A DNA stretch of 22,584 nucleotides from a bacterium (GCA_016930435.1 JAFGGQ010000125.1:1-22584), one strand, 5' to 3'; counted from the stretch's first letter, positions 6,992 to 15,718 are shown. Translations and numbers: made by a program. The notes: a model not told the origin generated them from the sequence alone.

Positions 6992-8938
6992 TTATTTTTG
7001 GTCAACGGCCTCCAGCAGCACTAAACGGTTTTTAGGCGACAGAAGGTTCTTGACCAGGGCTTTGAACTCGCTGTATTGTTCCGGGTCTATCCTCTTATGA
7101 TCTACCTTTAAATGATAATTATAGCTTATCTCCTGTCCCCGCTGATCGGAGTTTATTTCAAAAGAGCCGACCTCATTCTTGATAGTTTTGGATTCCGGGA
7201 TATATTCGATCTCATAGCCTTCAGGAATGGTGATAGTATATCGGTTCTGCCGTTCAAGTGTTGTAGTGAGCAGGATGGGAAATTCCCTTGTTTCGGAAAA
7301 GATGGGTAATTCAATACCTGTAAAATCCAGGCTCTGAGTGGGAATATAAAATATCAGCATATTCTGCTGAATGGAGGCATATTTCTCGGCTTCAAAACCA
7401 AGTGATAAACTCGATGGTTTTGTAAGGTCGTTCAGGTCCGATAGATCATAATCGGTCAATTGAGCTCCCGATGCCACGGAACTGGCCGATTTCTCCAGCT
7501 CCATTTCGACCTGTTTGGGTCGGGCATCCTTTAAATTGGAGCGGAATCTCTGGTCAAAATAACCGTTCATAGAAACCGTCAAATTTCCCTTTAAGCCTCC
7601 CTCCGGGTTCAATTCAAGATCATATTGAGAAGAAACCAGATCCTTGATATGGGGCGGTCCCTGCACCGTTTCAAAGACAGCCCTGTCATTATAAATGACC
7701 AAAGCCTCCTCTCCCAGACAATCGGGGATATAGCCGAACAGGGCGTCATCGGTGAAGGGGTCCAGCCATATTTTCTGTCCCTCGCACTGGGCTACCACCA
7801 GCATTTTGTTGAACTGGTCCAGGAAGGGGATGTCCTTTCTGATGTGATTACCCGCATCATTTACCAACGCCGGAAAGGCGCTGATCCCATTCGACTGCAG
7901 CATGCTGATCAACAGAACGCACTTGTCCCGGGTATCCGCATAGCTATTGCTAAGCACTAAAGAAGCCGGGTTTGGCTGGTAACCTGCAATCCCCAGGGGG
8001 AGATGAACGTTGCGGACCTTGTCAGCTACATAATAGAAGATCTCCCATAACTGGTCAACTTTATCGTCGGAGGTAATTATGCTGGCGACCTTGGCGCTAA
8101 TCTTATCGTCGGGTTCAACCGGGGATTTAAATTTATCCCTCAGAAAACTGCCCACGAAATCCCAGTCGGGGGCGGTAGAATAATATACTACGGGGAGGAA
8201 CTCGGAATAAGGAGGGGTCCCGCTCTCCATTATAATTCCGGGATGATCTTTCACCTCCCACCGGTAACTTTTTCCTGAAACTGCCGGCTGAGGGGCGCCG
8301 TTACCGCAATAATGCTTGAGAACCGTGTTCTCCGGAACCTCTACAATAATTATCTTTTCCAATATGGGATTCGTATCCAGCAACAATATCTTATTGCTGA
8401 AATAAGGCTCTTCGGGCTGCTTGATGGTTCGGAGCTCCCCCCTCAACTCGATTACAGAAGTGTCCTGCATTGAGGGGAAGGAGATCACTTTTTGTTTTAC
8501 ATTTGAGTAAATACTCGCCCGTTCCAGACCGGGGGGATCAATGATGTTGATGCTGTTCTGATCAACATTATCTACCTTGTCCAGTCCATTGAAGGTACGG
8601 GCAGTCTCGATCTCCACCTCTTCGTACTCGGCATCGAACTGAATCTTGAAATTACCGTATTCCTTCTTACCCATATAGTTGAAGGATTTTATCAGGTAGT
8701 GAAAATTCTTGCTGTAATGTCCATCGGGTAACAAGGTATATTTTAACTCGGTGTAAAGAATGACCACATCAGCATCCGGGTAGTCGCTTCCGGATGGGGC
8801 ATTCTGAATAAGCTCCTGAAATTTGGGGCTCAGGTCGGTAGGTTGGCTGAATGCCGCAGCCGTAACCATTAGATTGATCAAAACACCCGTTAAAAGGATG
8901 GCCAGAATCCCGGGCCAATAATATTTATTGCTTTTCAT
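6992..8938 (-). CDS. Exported DUF3857/transglutaminase-like protein with lost catalytic residues
   Basis: This 648-residue protein has a signal peptide or N-terminal anchor (hydrophobic 9-31, AAAFSQ). It has a DUF3857 beta-domain at about 60-260, a transglutaminase-like (cysteine-protease fold) domain at about 275-400, and a beta-rich C-terminal part. Aligned by eye with its neighbour (8996-10993), the catalytic triad is broken. The Cys position is T336 (ADTRDK instead of GVCKDK), the His position is K378 (FNK instead of FNH), and only D393 (WLDPF) remains. C340, four residues later, is unlikely to replace the nucleophile. It is therefore probably a non-enzymatic binding protein or partner of the paralogue. 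It lies 57 nt after the paralogue and 12 nt before the sensor kinase, a position that would suit a ligand-sensing accessory role, though that is inference. Confidence 0.86.
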   Translation of the reverse strand: MKSNKYYWPGILAILLTGVLINLMVTAAAFSQPTDLSPKFQELIQNAPSGSDYPDADVVILYTELKYTLLPDGHYSKNFHYLIKSFNYMGKKEYGNFKIQFDAEYEEVEIETARTFNGLDKVDNVDQNSINIIDPPGLERASIYSNVKQKVISFPSMQDTSVIELRGELRTIKQPEEPYFSNKILLLDTNPILEKIIIVEVPENTVLKHYCGNGAPQPAVSGKSYRWEVKDHPGIIMESGTPPYSEFLPVVYYSTAPDWDFVGSFLRDKFKSPVEPDDKISAKVASIITSDDKVDQLWEIFYYVADKVRNVHLPLGIAGYQPNPASLVLSNSYADTRDKCVLLISMLQSNGISAFPALVNDAGNHIRKDIPFLDQFNKMLVVAQCEGQKIWLDPFTDDALFGYIPDCLGEEALVIYNDRAVFETVQGPPHIKDLVSSQYDLELNPEGGLKGNLTVSMNGYFDQRFRSNLKDARPKQVEMELEKSASSVASGAQLTDYDLSDLNDLTKPSSLSLGFEAEKYASIQQNMLIFYIPTQSLDFTGIELPIFSETREFPILLTTTLERQNRYTITIPEGYEIEYIPESKTIKNEVGSFEINSDQRGQEISYNYHLKVDHKRIDPEQYSEFKALVKNLLSPKNRLVLLEAVDQK

Positions 8939-8966
8939 ATCCCTTCTCTTTTACCATTACTGATTA

Positions 8967-8995
8967 ATATTATCCATATCTTATTGAAAATTCAA
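8967..8995 (-). promoter_or_regulatory. Possible sigma70-type promoter before the second transglutaminase-like gene
   Basis: On the minus strand TTGAAT (8995-8990) and TAATAT (8972-8967) are separated by 17 nt, each matching 4 of 6 consensus bases. The start codon is at 8938, giving a leader of roughly 20-25 nt that contains GAGAAGGG. If real, the last five genes can be expressed apart from the lipoprotein gene. The region is AT-rich, so chance matches are likely. Confidence 0.35.
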
Positions 8996-10993
8996 TTAAA
9001 TCTCGTCTTCCCGAACAAATATAGCCAGACTGGAGGCTGCCTGGCTACTTTCCTTCTTGACCTTTCGAAGGTCCGGATATTCCTCGGGGGGGATAGTCGC
9101 TTTATTAAGCATCAGGGAATTCTTAAAATAAAGCTTATTGCCCTCATAATGGTATTCCATGGAAAGGGAAGCCGGATCGAGGTCAAGATTTTTATCCTGG
9201 GGAAGTACCTTGGGCAGATATCCACCCGGCAAAACGATTTCTTCTTCATTGACGATGCCTGAAGTGAACTGTATGGCAAGTGGGAATTGTCTGGTCTCTA
9301 ACTGGGTAAACATGGTCAGGTAAGTGTTTACAAAGATATCAAAGGAATTATCCAGGCCTATGGGTTTGATAAGAAGATATTTGCCGGCGACAATCGCATA
9401 TTCATCGATCTCGAAATTAATTGTAATCTGAGCCGGCTGATAAAGGTCCATGATGGGCTCCGGTCTGATCTGGAAATCCAGCAGTCTGGCGTTGGGATTG
9501 ACCTGATAAACCAGTCTTTCGATGAATTTTTTAAGCTGAGCGCCCTCCTGGAGACGGACTATCTGGCGGATAACCTCGTCATAGATACCCTTGCCGGAAA
9601 GGGTAACCGTACCCGTTAAGTTACCGCCTGATTGGATGGTGGAATTGATTTTTACCAACCCGCTGTTCTGTTCCGGCGGTTGGGTAGGAAGGTACTCCAG
9701 TTCCTCGCCGTCTTCATCACAGACAAGGACAGCCTTCTCCTGATGATAAGCGGGGAGCATATCCATTACGAATTCATCGGTGGAGTCCAAGAAATAGCGT
9801 TTGCCATCCCTGGTGACCGCGAGCGTGATAGCATGATTGAACTGGGAGGCGGCTACATCCTTATCAACATGATTCATGGGATTACTGAGAACGTAATAAG
9901 CCTCTATACCCGCACTTTGCAGCATGGCTGCCAGAAGCGATGCTTTATCCTTACAGACACCGGCTTGCTTTTCAAAGGTCTGTATCACCTCATGGGGTTG
10001 AATCCCCTCACGTGGATCCATTGCCAATCCAAGGTATCGGATCTTCTGAGCTACATAATAAAAAATCGCCCTGATCTTATCGTATTCACTATCCTTGCCA
10101 GCGGTCAGTTCCGCTACTTTGTCCTCGATGGCTTGATTGGTCTGCATCACCGGCTCAACATACTCGTAAACCTTTTTAGAGTATTCTTTCCAGGTGGTTG
10201 TCGAGGATAGAAGCACCAAAGCCATGTCGGTAAACGGCGGCATCCCCTCCTCAAGAATAACCTGGGGGATGTCCCAACCCTCCCAGCAATACTTGAGCAA
10301 GTCCCCTTTTTTCGACTGGGTGAAGGTGATAAGTTTCCCGGTATCATTCCTGATTTTCCAATTCAGGGGCATCAAGGCCGGACCTACCACTACAGACCGG
10401 GAATGCTTGATCGGCTCATCACTCTGAAAATAGTGTGTATGGTCAAAAATCCCTTCGAAACGTGGTTTCAGGGATCGGTAAATGACCATATATTCGATAG
10501 TGGCACCGGAAGAAAGCTCCTGGAAATTGACCACTTTCTGACGGAGATTGGTCCAGAAAACGTCCATCATAGCCATTTCCCCGATAGTCTCATCGGTGAT
10601 GGAGCTGTCCGGCACATTTATGATCGTTCCGTCCTCTTTGATCACCCGTGCCATGGGAATCTCCACTTTGAAAAACATCGTATCATAGGACAGCCCGATG
10701 GTTCCGTAATCTTTTGCTCCTTTTAAGGTAGTAAGCTTGACCAGACTATAACTGTAAAGGGTAAAATTCCCTTCAGGGGTGAAGATGGTGCTGTCGATAT
10801 CCTCGATTACTATGGACTGAGCATTGGGGTAGTCCATGCGGGAACCGGCATTTCTGATCTTTTCCATCAGTTCCGGACTGGCTTGTTCCGTTGCCGGGGG
10901 GATCTCCCAGATCGCCGGCTTATGGGAACAACCGCCAAATAACAGGATTGCCAATAAAATCGCCAGAACCGTCATTCGGATTACTTTTTTCAT
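8996..10993 (-). CDS. DUF3857/transglutaminase-domain lipoprotein, catalytic triad intact
   Basis: This 665-residue protein has a lipoprotein signal peptide, with hydrophobic 6-19 and lipobox LFGGC (Cys22 predicted to be lipidated), so it should sit in a membrane facing the periplasm. DUF3857 spans about 60-270. The transglutaminase-like domain (about 285-410) holds the triad C347 (GVCKDKASLL), H387 (FNHAI) and D403 (FLDST). A beta-rich C-terminal domain follows. The family is widespread in Bacteroidota and related phyla; the natural substrate is generally unknown, and peptide or isopeptide chemistry is expected from the fold. The ribosome site is weak (TAAGG close to ATG). It is separated from the upstream gene by 132 nt, so it may have its own promoter, and from the degenerate paralogue downstream by 57 nt. 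Confidence 0.9.
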   Translation of the reverse strand: MKKVIRMTVLAILLAILLFGGCSHKPAIWEIPPATEQASPELMEKIRNAGSRMDYPNAQSIVIEDIDSTIFTPEGNFTLYSYSLVKLTTLKGAKDYGTIGLSYDTMFFKVEIPMARVIKEDGTIINVPDSSITDETIGEMAMMDVFWTNLRQKVVNFQELSSGATIEYMVIYRSLKPRFEGIFDHTHYFQSDEPIKHSRSVVVGPALMPLNWKIRNDTGKLITFTQSKKGDLLKYCWEGWDIPQVILEEGMPPFTDMALVLLSSTTTWKEYSKKVYEYVEPVMQTNQAIEDKVAELTAGKDSEYDKIRAIFYYVAQKIRYLGLAMDPREGIQPHEVIQTFEKQAGVCKDKASLLAAMLQSAGIEAYYVLSNPMNHVDKDVAASQFNHAITLAVTRDGKRYFLDSTDEFVMDMLPAYHQEKAVLVCDEDGEELEYLPTQPPEQNSGLVKINSTIQSGGNLTGTVTLSGKGIYDEVIRQIVRLQEGAQLKKFIERLVYQVNPNARLLDFQIRPEPIMDLYQPAQITINFEIDEYAIVAGKYLLIKPIGLDNSFDIFVNTYLTMFTQLETRQFPLAIQFTSGIVNEEEIVLPGGYLPKVLPQDKNLDLDPASLSMEYHYEGNKLYFKNSLMLNKATIPPEEYPDLRKVKKESSQAASSLAIFVREDEI

Positions 10994-11021
10994 AAACCTT
11001 ACTCTTTCTTCTGGATGGTTG

Positions 11022-11056
11022 ATTATATGAATAATTATTTATTATTTCTGATTATA
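11022..11056 (-). promoter_or_regulatory. AT-rich region with two TATAAT boxes before the lipoprotein gene
   Basis: The minus strand reads TATAAT at 11056-11051 and again at 11027-11022, 30-60 nt above the lipoprotein start at 10993. Neither has a convincing -35 box at 16-18 nt. The 132-nt gap and these -10-like boxes make a promoter plausible. A nested inverted repeat lies just upstream (11060-11104: TTCCCTT/AAGGGAA outside, CAAGG/CCTTG inside). It has no T-run on the minus strand, so it is not a standard terminator for the upstream gene. Confidence 0.3.
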
Positions 11057-11125
11057 AACTTCCCTTTACAAGGAGAATAACACCCTTGCATTTACCGAAG
11101 GGAATGATAGTCAGTTAAGTCCTTA

Positions 11126-12973
11126 TTAAGGCATATGCTCCCGTGCTACCAGATTAAGCCTTATCTCCTGTATATTGCCAGGACCATAAACCGTGGAAAT
11201 AGTGGGGGCAATGAACTGCAACCATAAGCTGTTCCAGTTGGAAGGCTCTCCGGCGGCAGGAATATTATAGCCATTGGGTCCAAAAATTGATAGGTCAGCC
11301 CACTTTGTAACATCGGTTATATAATCATCGAGTGGAACGAATTCGCCGGGTTCCTCATCTGAGGTGTTAAATCTCGCCCTGATAACAAATTGATTGGTAT
11401 CGGGTGAATATCCAGACCCCCAGGGATCCTCAATAAAAATTATTGATAATCCCCAATCCAGGGGAACGGTGCCGTTATTGGTCAGGACAAAGGGTTGGTC
11501 ATCCTCCCTGGCGTCCATGGTATAAGTGTTGCCAAAATTAAGATCATATATCTCAAAGGTATCAGCAGAAGTATTGAAACTCAAAAAGTCAAATAGTATC
11601 GAATCACTCAGGTTAATAGTGTGCTGACCGTCCGAGAATGTATAGGTATAGCGGATGATAGAAGGATTTGTAAAATTCCGTTCATAAGAAAATTCTGCTC
11701 CGTCATTGTATATATGATCGTTTGTGGACATATCGAAGGTACCTACTCCCTCGATGGTAATCTGCCTCTGTGTTGGTTGATTATTGTCATTATCATCGTA
11801 GGTAACCAGGAATGTTACATAGGCAATTTCAGCTGGCATGGTATAGGGGTGGCTGTGAGCAGTGAATGTGGGGGCGGAATTCGTTCCGATAGTCTTCTGC
11901 GGGGTGTCCAGATAAACCACCGTGTTCTTGGAAAAATCGTGAACAGCATAGGCAAAGGTGTCCGGAACTAATGATTCACAACTCTTATAGCCCACATAAG
12001 CGGAAGCGATACCGCATCCGGTCACAATGGAATTATCATCGGGCAATGGCCCGAAATCAGGGTCGCTGGTAAGCAGGGACTTGGTAAACCACATATTAAG
12101 AACATCACCATTAATATTCGTACCAAATGTCGAAGGACTGCTGATGCATTCATAGGCATCAAGGTATTCCTCGATTCCAGCGTCTTCGCCGGGAGTGGTA
12201 ATTTTGTAAACTCCTGCTCCTATGTCAATTACATAAATCAGATAATTGATATAAACATCGGCATAGAGTACCGCAAAGAAAACTGAATCGTTATTTTCCG
12301 ATGCCGGATTAATCAGGGGCACCCCATAAATATGAAAGACATCTACTTCCTTATCCAACCACCCGCATTCATGCTGCTTGATGCCCGTATGAGAGGTGGC
12401 AAACCCGCCATTGGATGTGATCTGCACGTATATCTTGTTGTTGGAATAACCGAACTTGAAATTGCGCAGGTCCACATTGTTCCAGTTCTGGCTTACCCCT
12501 CCGATTACCATGTGGGTATAATCTCCGGCAGGATCGTCATGGATGTTGGCTAACAGGTTGTTACCAGGTGGGAAGGTTTCCGCAGTGTTCTTGGGCAGCA
12601 GGGAAGAGAAAGTGCTGTCCGTCCCCAGTTGATAGTAATAGTAAACAGTGCCGGTAGCAGGGAGTGTAATGCTGGTCTGATAAGTGCTTTCGTAGCCGGA
12701 GCCTCCGATGATGCTCATATTCTGGCTTGAATATGAGGTCTGATTATTGGTGGAATACAGAACCTTTGAAGATGTTGCAGGCAGGATATCTTCAGGATCG
12801 TTCATGGTATCCACGGCGTCAAAGTTAAAGAAGAAAGTGCCTCCCCCAACGGCTGCGGAATTGCAGACGTCCTTGATCTCCTTGGGATATACCGATGGGA
12901 TACCAAAGTCGTCCTGGGCACAGAGGGTGGCAATCATTCCTAATAAAACAAATACTATCAAAGCTCTTTTCAT
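11126..12973 (-). CDS. Secreted beta-sandwich protein of unknown function
   Basis: I do not recognise this 615-residue protein. A signal peptide is clear (MKRALIVFVLL ... LCA, cut before QDDFG). From sequence patterns it has about four beta-rich parts. Residues 45-130 form an Ig/Fn3-like module ending in 'GTVYYYYQL'. Residues 140-355 resemble DOMON/CBM9-type sandwich domains ('NFKFGYSNNKIYVQI') and contain seven or so cysteines that may pair. Residues 366-465 form an Ig-like module with a DDNDNNQP acidic loop and 'YTYTFSDGQH'. A C-terminal region is at 475-612. Unlike other secreted proteins here it has no PNPFN/YLK tail, so it may use another export route or stay periplasmic. Start: AGGAGGAG 8 nt upstream. 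It is the first gene of the leftward block and diverges from hflX. Confidence 0.75.
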   Translation of the reverse strand: MKRALIVFVLLGMIATLCAQDDFGIPSVYPKEIKDVCNSAAVGGGTFFFNFDAVDTMNDPEDILPATSSKVLYSTNNQTSYSSQNMSIIGGSGYESTYQTSITLPATGTVYYYYQLGTDSTFSSLLPKNTAETFPPGNNLLANIHDDPAGDYTHMVIGGVSQNWNNVDLRNFKFGYSNNKIYVQITSNGGFATSHTGIKQHECGWLDKEVDVFHIYGVPLINPASENNDSVFFAVLYADVYINYLIYVIDIGAGVYKITTPGEDAGIEEYLDAYECISSPSTFGTNINGDVLNMWFTKSLLTSDPDFGPLPDDNSIVTGCGIASAYVGYKSCESLVPDTFAYAVHDFSKNTVVYLDTPQKTIGTNSAPTFTAHSHPYTMPAEIAYVTFLVTYDDNDNNQPTQRQITIEGVGTFDMSTNDHIYNDGAEFSYERNFTNPSIIRYTYTFSDGQHTINLSDSILFDFLSFNTSADTFEIYDLNFGNTYTMDAREDDQPFVLTNNGTVPLDWGLSIIFIEDPWGSGYSPDTNQFVIRARFNTSDEEPGEFVPLDDYITDVTKWADLSIFGPNGYNIPAAGEPSNWNSLWLQFIAPTISTVYGPGNIQEIRLNLVAREHMP

Positions 12974-12998
12974 TATTCTTCTCCTCCTGGGTATATAA

Positions 12999-13018
12999 GC
13001 TCGAACATATACTCGAGC
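12999..13018. promoter_or_regulatory. Inverted repeat in the divergent promoter region
   Basis: GCTCGA (12999-13004) and TCGAGC (13013-13018) form a perfect 6-bp inverted repeat around an 8-nt AT-rich spacer. It lies between the shared -10 boxes (13038-13045) and the start of the leftward gene (12973). It could be an operator half-site pair or a hairpin in the 5' leader of the leftward transcript. Confidence 0.4.
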
Positions 13019-13037
13019 CTTTCAAAATAGTAAAAGA

Positions 13038-13045
13038 ATTATAAT
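13038..13045. promoter_or_regulatory. Overlapping divergent -10 boxes
   Basis: A perfect TATAAT reads rightward at 13040-13045, and another reads leftward from 13043 to 13038. The two overlap within an almost symmetric AT-rich stretch. Neither has a strong TTGACA at the right distance. Position and spacing fit divergent promoters for the leftward secreted-protein gene (start 12973) and hflX (start 13116). If both are used, polymerase binding one way would exclude the other. Confidence 0.45.
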
Positions 13046-13115
13046 ATTATATTTGCTAATGTCAATTTATTTTTTATATTTGCACTTTTATAAGGAAGAA
13101 AGGTGTAGGTTTATA

Positions 13116-14390
13116 TTGAAAGAATCTGAGAACATCCTTGAACAGAGCCCGGAAAAGGCGGTTCTGGTCGCCCTGGTTACTAAGCGTACTCGGACTGATG
13201 ATCCTCAGGAGTCATTACAGGAATTGGAGCTGTTGGCGGAGACCGCCGGTGCTGTTGTTTTGAATAAAGTTATTCAGAAGAAGGACCGCAGGGACTCCCA
13301 CTATTATATTGGTAAAGGAAAGCTGGCTGAATTGGCACAGATCTGTCAGGATGAACTTGCCGATCTGGTCATCTTCGATGATGAGCTGTCCCCCGGTCAG
13401 GTTAAAAACCTGGAGGAGTACCTTAAGATCAAGGTGCTTGACCGCACCGATTTGATCCTGGATATTTTTGCCATTCATGCCCGTACAAAGCAAGCCAGGC
13501 TCCAGGTAGAACTTGCCCATTTGAATTACAATTTACCCCGGTTGAAGCGCCGATGGACACACCTTGAGAGGCAAAGAGGGGGAATCGGAGTAAGAGGCGG
13601 TCCCGGGGAACGACAGATCGAAGTTGACAGAAGACAGATCGATCACCGGATCTCCAGCCTCAAAAAAGAACTGGAAGAGATCGAAAAACAACACAGGGTT
13701 CAGAGGAAGCTGCGAAGTTCAAAATACAATATCTCACTGGTAGGATATACAAATGCGGGTAAAACCACCCTCCTGAACGCCCTTGCCCGGGAAGAGTTAT
13801 ATACCGCAGATCAGCTTTTCGCTACACTGGATACCACCACCCGGCGGGTATCCCTGAATGGTAACCTGGAGGTACTGATCTCGGACACCGTAGGATTCAT
13901 TAAAAAATTGCCCCATCACCTGATAGCATCATTCCACGCTACCCTGGAAGAAGCCATCCGGAGCGATCTCCTGATTCACCTCGTGGATGCATCCCACCCA
14001 CACTTCGAACACCATATCGAAGCCGTCAATAAAGTATTGACTAAATTAAATATTAATGATAAAAATATATTGCTGGTCTTTAACAAAATCGACCTGCTGG
14101 AAGAGCTTTCAGCATTCCAATCCATGGTGGACCGGAATTACCCTAACAGTCTATTTATATCTGCGTCCCGGGGCGATGGATTAGATGAGCTTAAGGGGAA
14201 ATTAATGGACTTTGCCACCGCATCCAAGATTAAATTAGCCCTTCGAATTCCCTTTTCTGAGGGAAAGATAATATCATTTTTATATGACAATGGGGAAGTA
14301 GAATCGGAGGAGTATTTAAGCGATCATATTTTATTTAAAGTTCAATTGCCACGCGAACTGTTCTATATGGTTGAGGATTATGTAGTTTAG
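13116..14390 (+). CDS. hflX: HflX-type ribosome-associated GTPase
   Basis: This GTPase binds the 50S subunit and splits stalled or stressed ribosomes. Numbered from the TTG start (424 residues), the HflX signature GGIGVRGGPGE is at 155-165, followed by the ExDRR residues. The GTPase motifs are G1 GYTNAGKTT (210-218), switch ATLDTTTRR (237-245), G3 DTVGF (257-261), G4 NKID (323-326) and G5 SAS (349-351). A short C-terminal domain (about 372-424) follows. The frame stays open back to an ATG at 13053, but that adds 21 hydrophobic residues, has no ribosome site and overlaps the AT-rich promoter. TTG at 13116, preceded by AAGGAAGAAAGGTG, fits the family N-terminus better. It is probably transcribed alone or ahead of the 14526 gene (135-nt gap). 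Confidence 0.93.
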   Translation: MKESENILEQSPEKAVLVALVTKRTRTDDPQESLQELELLAETAGAVVLNKVIQKKDRRDSHYYIGKGKLAELAQICQDELADLVIFDDELSPGQVKNLEEYLKIKVLDRTDLILDIFAIHARTKQARLQVELAHLNYNLPRLKRRWTHLERQRGGIGVRGGPGERQIEVDRRQIDHRISSLKKELEEIEKQHRVQRKLRSSKYNISLVGYTNAGKTTLLNALAREELYTADQLFATLDTTTRRVSLNGNLEVLISDTVGFIKKLPHHLIASFHATLEEAIRSDLLIHLVDASHPHFEHHIEAVNKVLTKLNINDKNILLVFNKIDLLEELSAFQSMVDRNYPNSLFISASRGDGLDELKGKLMDFATASKIKLALRIPFSEGKIISFLYDNGEVESEEYLSDHILFKVQLPRELFYMVEDYVV

Positions 14391-14525
14391 AGATACTTAA
14401 AAGGAGAAAATGAGATAAAGGGATCTCCAAAACTAAACATCGTCTATTAATGTTGAATAGGAGGATTTATTTAACTACGAAGCATTGCAAAATGACTATT
14501 TTAACTTGTTCTTTAGGAGGATTAT

Positions 14526-15677
14526 ATGAAGAATTTTGCGGGAAGCTTTGGTGCTATTTTGTTAATATTCCCACTTTTGGTTGGGTTTATAATTATAGAT
14601 AGCTTTGCTGCAGCTCTGATAATCGACCACACCTGTACCGATCTCTCTGAAGTACCCCCGGCCTGGATCGATTCGGTGAAGGCTACCTGCCGGCTTCATT
14701 ATGCTCATACCTCGCATGGCAGCCAACTGATGGTGGGTCTGGACACCCTGGAGCGCACCGATCCTTTTTACGATCATGCCAGCGGCTATTGCAGCCTGCC
14801 CCTTATTCCGGGTACATTTTGCATACACGATGGCCAGGTCAGCGATGATTATATTTCTCCGGACAAATACTGGGAAACCGCCTACGGTATGAACCTTACC
14901 CGTACAGTCCTGGCCGGCAATCCCTATATAAACTTTTCCATGTGGGCCTGGTGTTCCCAGCTTAATAACTATTCCGCTGATCAAGTTCAGGCTTATCTGG
15001 ATAGTATGGCGCAGTTGGAAAGTGAATTCCCGGAGGTTACTTTTATTTATATGACCGGTAATGCTCAGGGTCTGGGCTGGGAGGGCTACAACCGCTGGCT
15101 GCGCAATAACCAGATTCGGGATTATTGTCTCAGCAATGATAAGGTGCTATTTGATTTTGCCGATATGGATGCCTGGTCCGGAAGCGAGCAGCATACTTAT
15201 GTTTATGAGACCTTTATGGTCCCGGCAGAGCACCCCGACTATTATGGCGACGACGAATGGTCTCATACCGCCTATGCAAACTGTCTTAACAAGGGTAAAG
15301 CTCTCTGGTACGGAATGGCTCGCCTGGCTGGTTGGGAAGGTGGAACGGGGGTCCGGGAAGAAGAAACATCAACGCCCCATATTCCAAATCTAAAAGTCTT
15401 TCCCAATCCTTCTAATGGTGTTGCTAAAATATACATAGATTTCGGGAATCCGACCACTCCGGGGCTTTATGCTTCATGCTGCGAGGTGCTCCCTTCAGTG
15501 CTGGAAATTCAAATCTACGACCTTAATGGGAGGTTAATATCAGCATTTTCTCCTGCAGTCCTCCCCTTGACTTCTGTCGAATGGATTCCGGATAATCGCA
15601 TTGGTTCAGGGGTTTACCTGATTACCGCAAGGTCCACGGGCAAGTGCTTTTCTACGAGAATAATGTACCTTAAATAA
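14526..15677 (+). CDS. Secreted SGNH-hydrolase-like protein with T9SS-type tail
   Basis: This 383-residue exported protein has a signal peptide or hydrophobic leader at 8-30 (cut near FAAA). The main domain (about 31-272) has conserved-looking blocks HTSHGSQ (61-67), WAWCSQ (140-145), YMTGNAQG (175-182), DFADMDAW (210-217) and DEWSHTAYANC (243-253). The order 'HGS', G, 'TGN', 'D..SH' suggests an SGNH/GDSL-type esterase fold with S66, N179 and H247 as candidates. The usual GDS block is absent, so this is inference. Residues 290-383 are a sorting domain (FPNPSN ... GSGVYLITA ... MYLK) with a longer loop than its relatives. Start: AGGAGG 5 nt upstream. A second AGGAGG (14459-14464) has no start after it. 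The next gene begins 41 nt later. Confidence 0.8.
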   Translation: MKNFAGSFGAILLIFPLLVGFIIIDSFAAALIIDHTCTDLSEVPPAWIDSVKATCRLHYAHTSHGSQLMVGLDTLERTDPFYDHASGYCSLPLIPGTFCIHDGQVSDDYISPDKYWETAYGMNLTRTVLAGNPYINFSMWAWCSQLNNYSADQVQAYLDSMAQLESEFPEVTFIYMTGNAQGLGWEGYNRWLRNNQIRDYCLSNDKVLFDFADMDAWSGSEQHTYVYETFMVPAEHPDYYGDDEWSHTAYANCLNKGKALWYGMARLAGWEGGTGVREEETSTPHIPNLKVFPNPSNGVAKIYIDFGNPTTPGLYASCCEVLPSVLEIQIYDLNGRLISAFSPAVLPLTSVEWIPDNRIGSGVYLITARSTGKCFSTRIMYLK

Positions 15678-15718
15678 AAAATATATAAAAATATTTCAAA
15701 ATCAATAAGGGTTTAATA

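Noticed and set aside
9632-10210. Plus-strand 192-codon frame opposite the transglutaminase lipoprotein
   Set aside because: It lies wholly within a gene with intact motifs and has no independent signal.
13053-13115. Extended N-terminus of HflX from ATG 13053
   Set aside because: It adds a hydrophobic, AT-rich stretch without a ribosome site and overlaps the promoter; the family N-terminus fits TTG 13116.
14400-14437. Terminator after hflX (GGAGA/TCTCC pair)
   Set aside because: The stem is only 5 bp with a 16-nt loop and no T-run.
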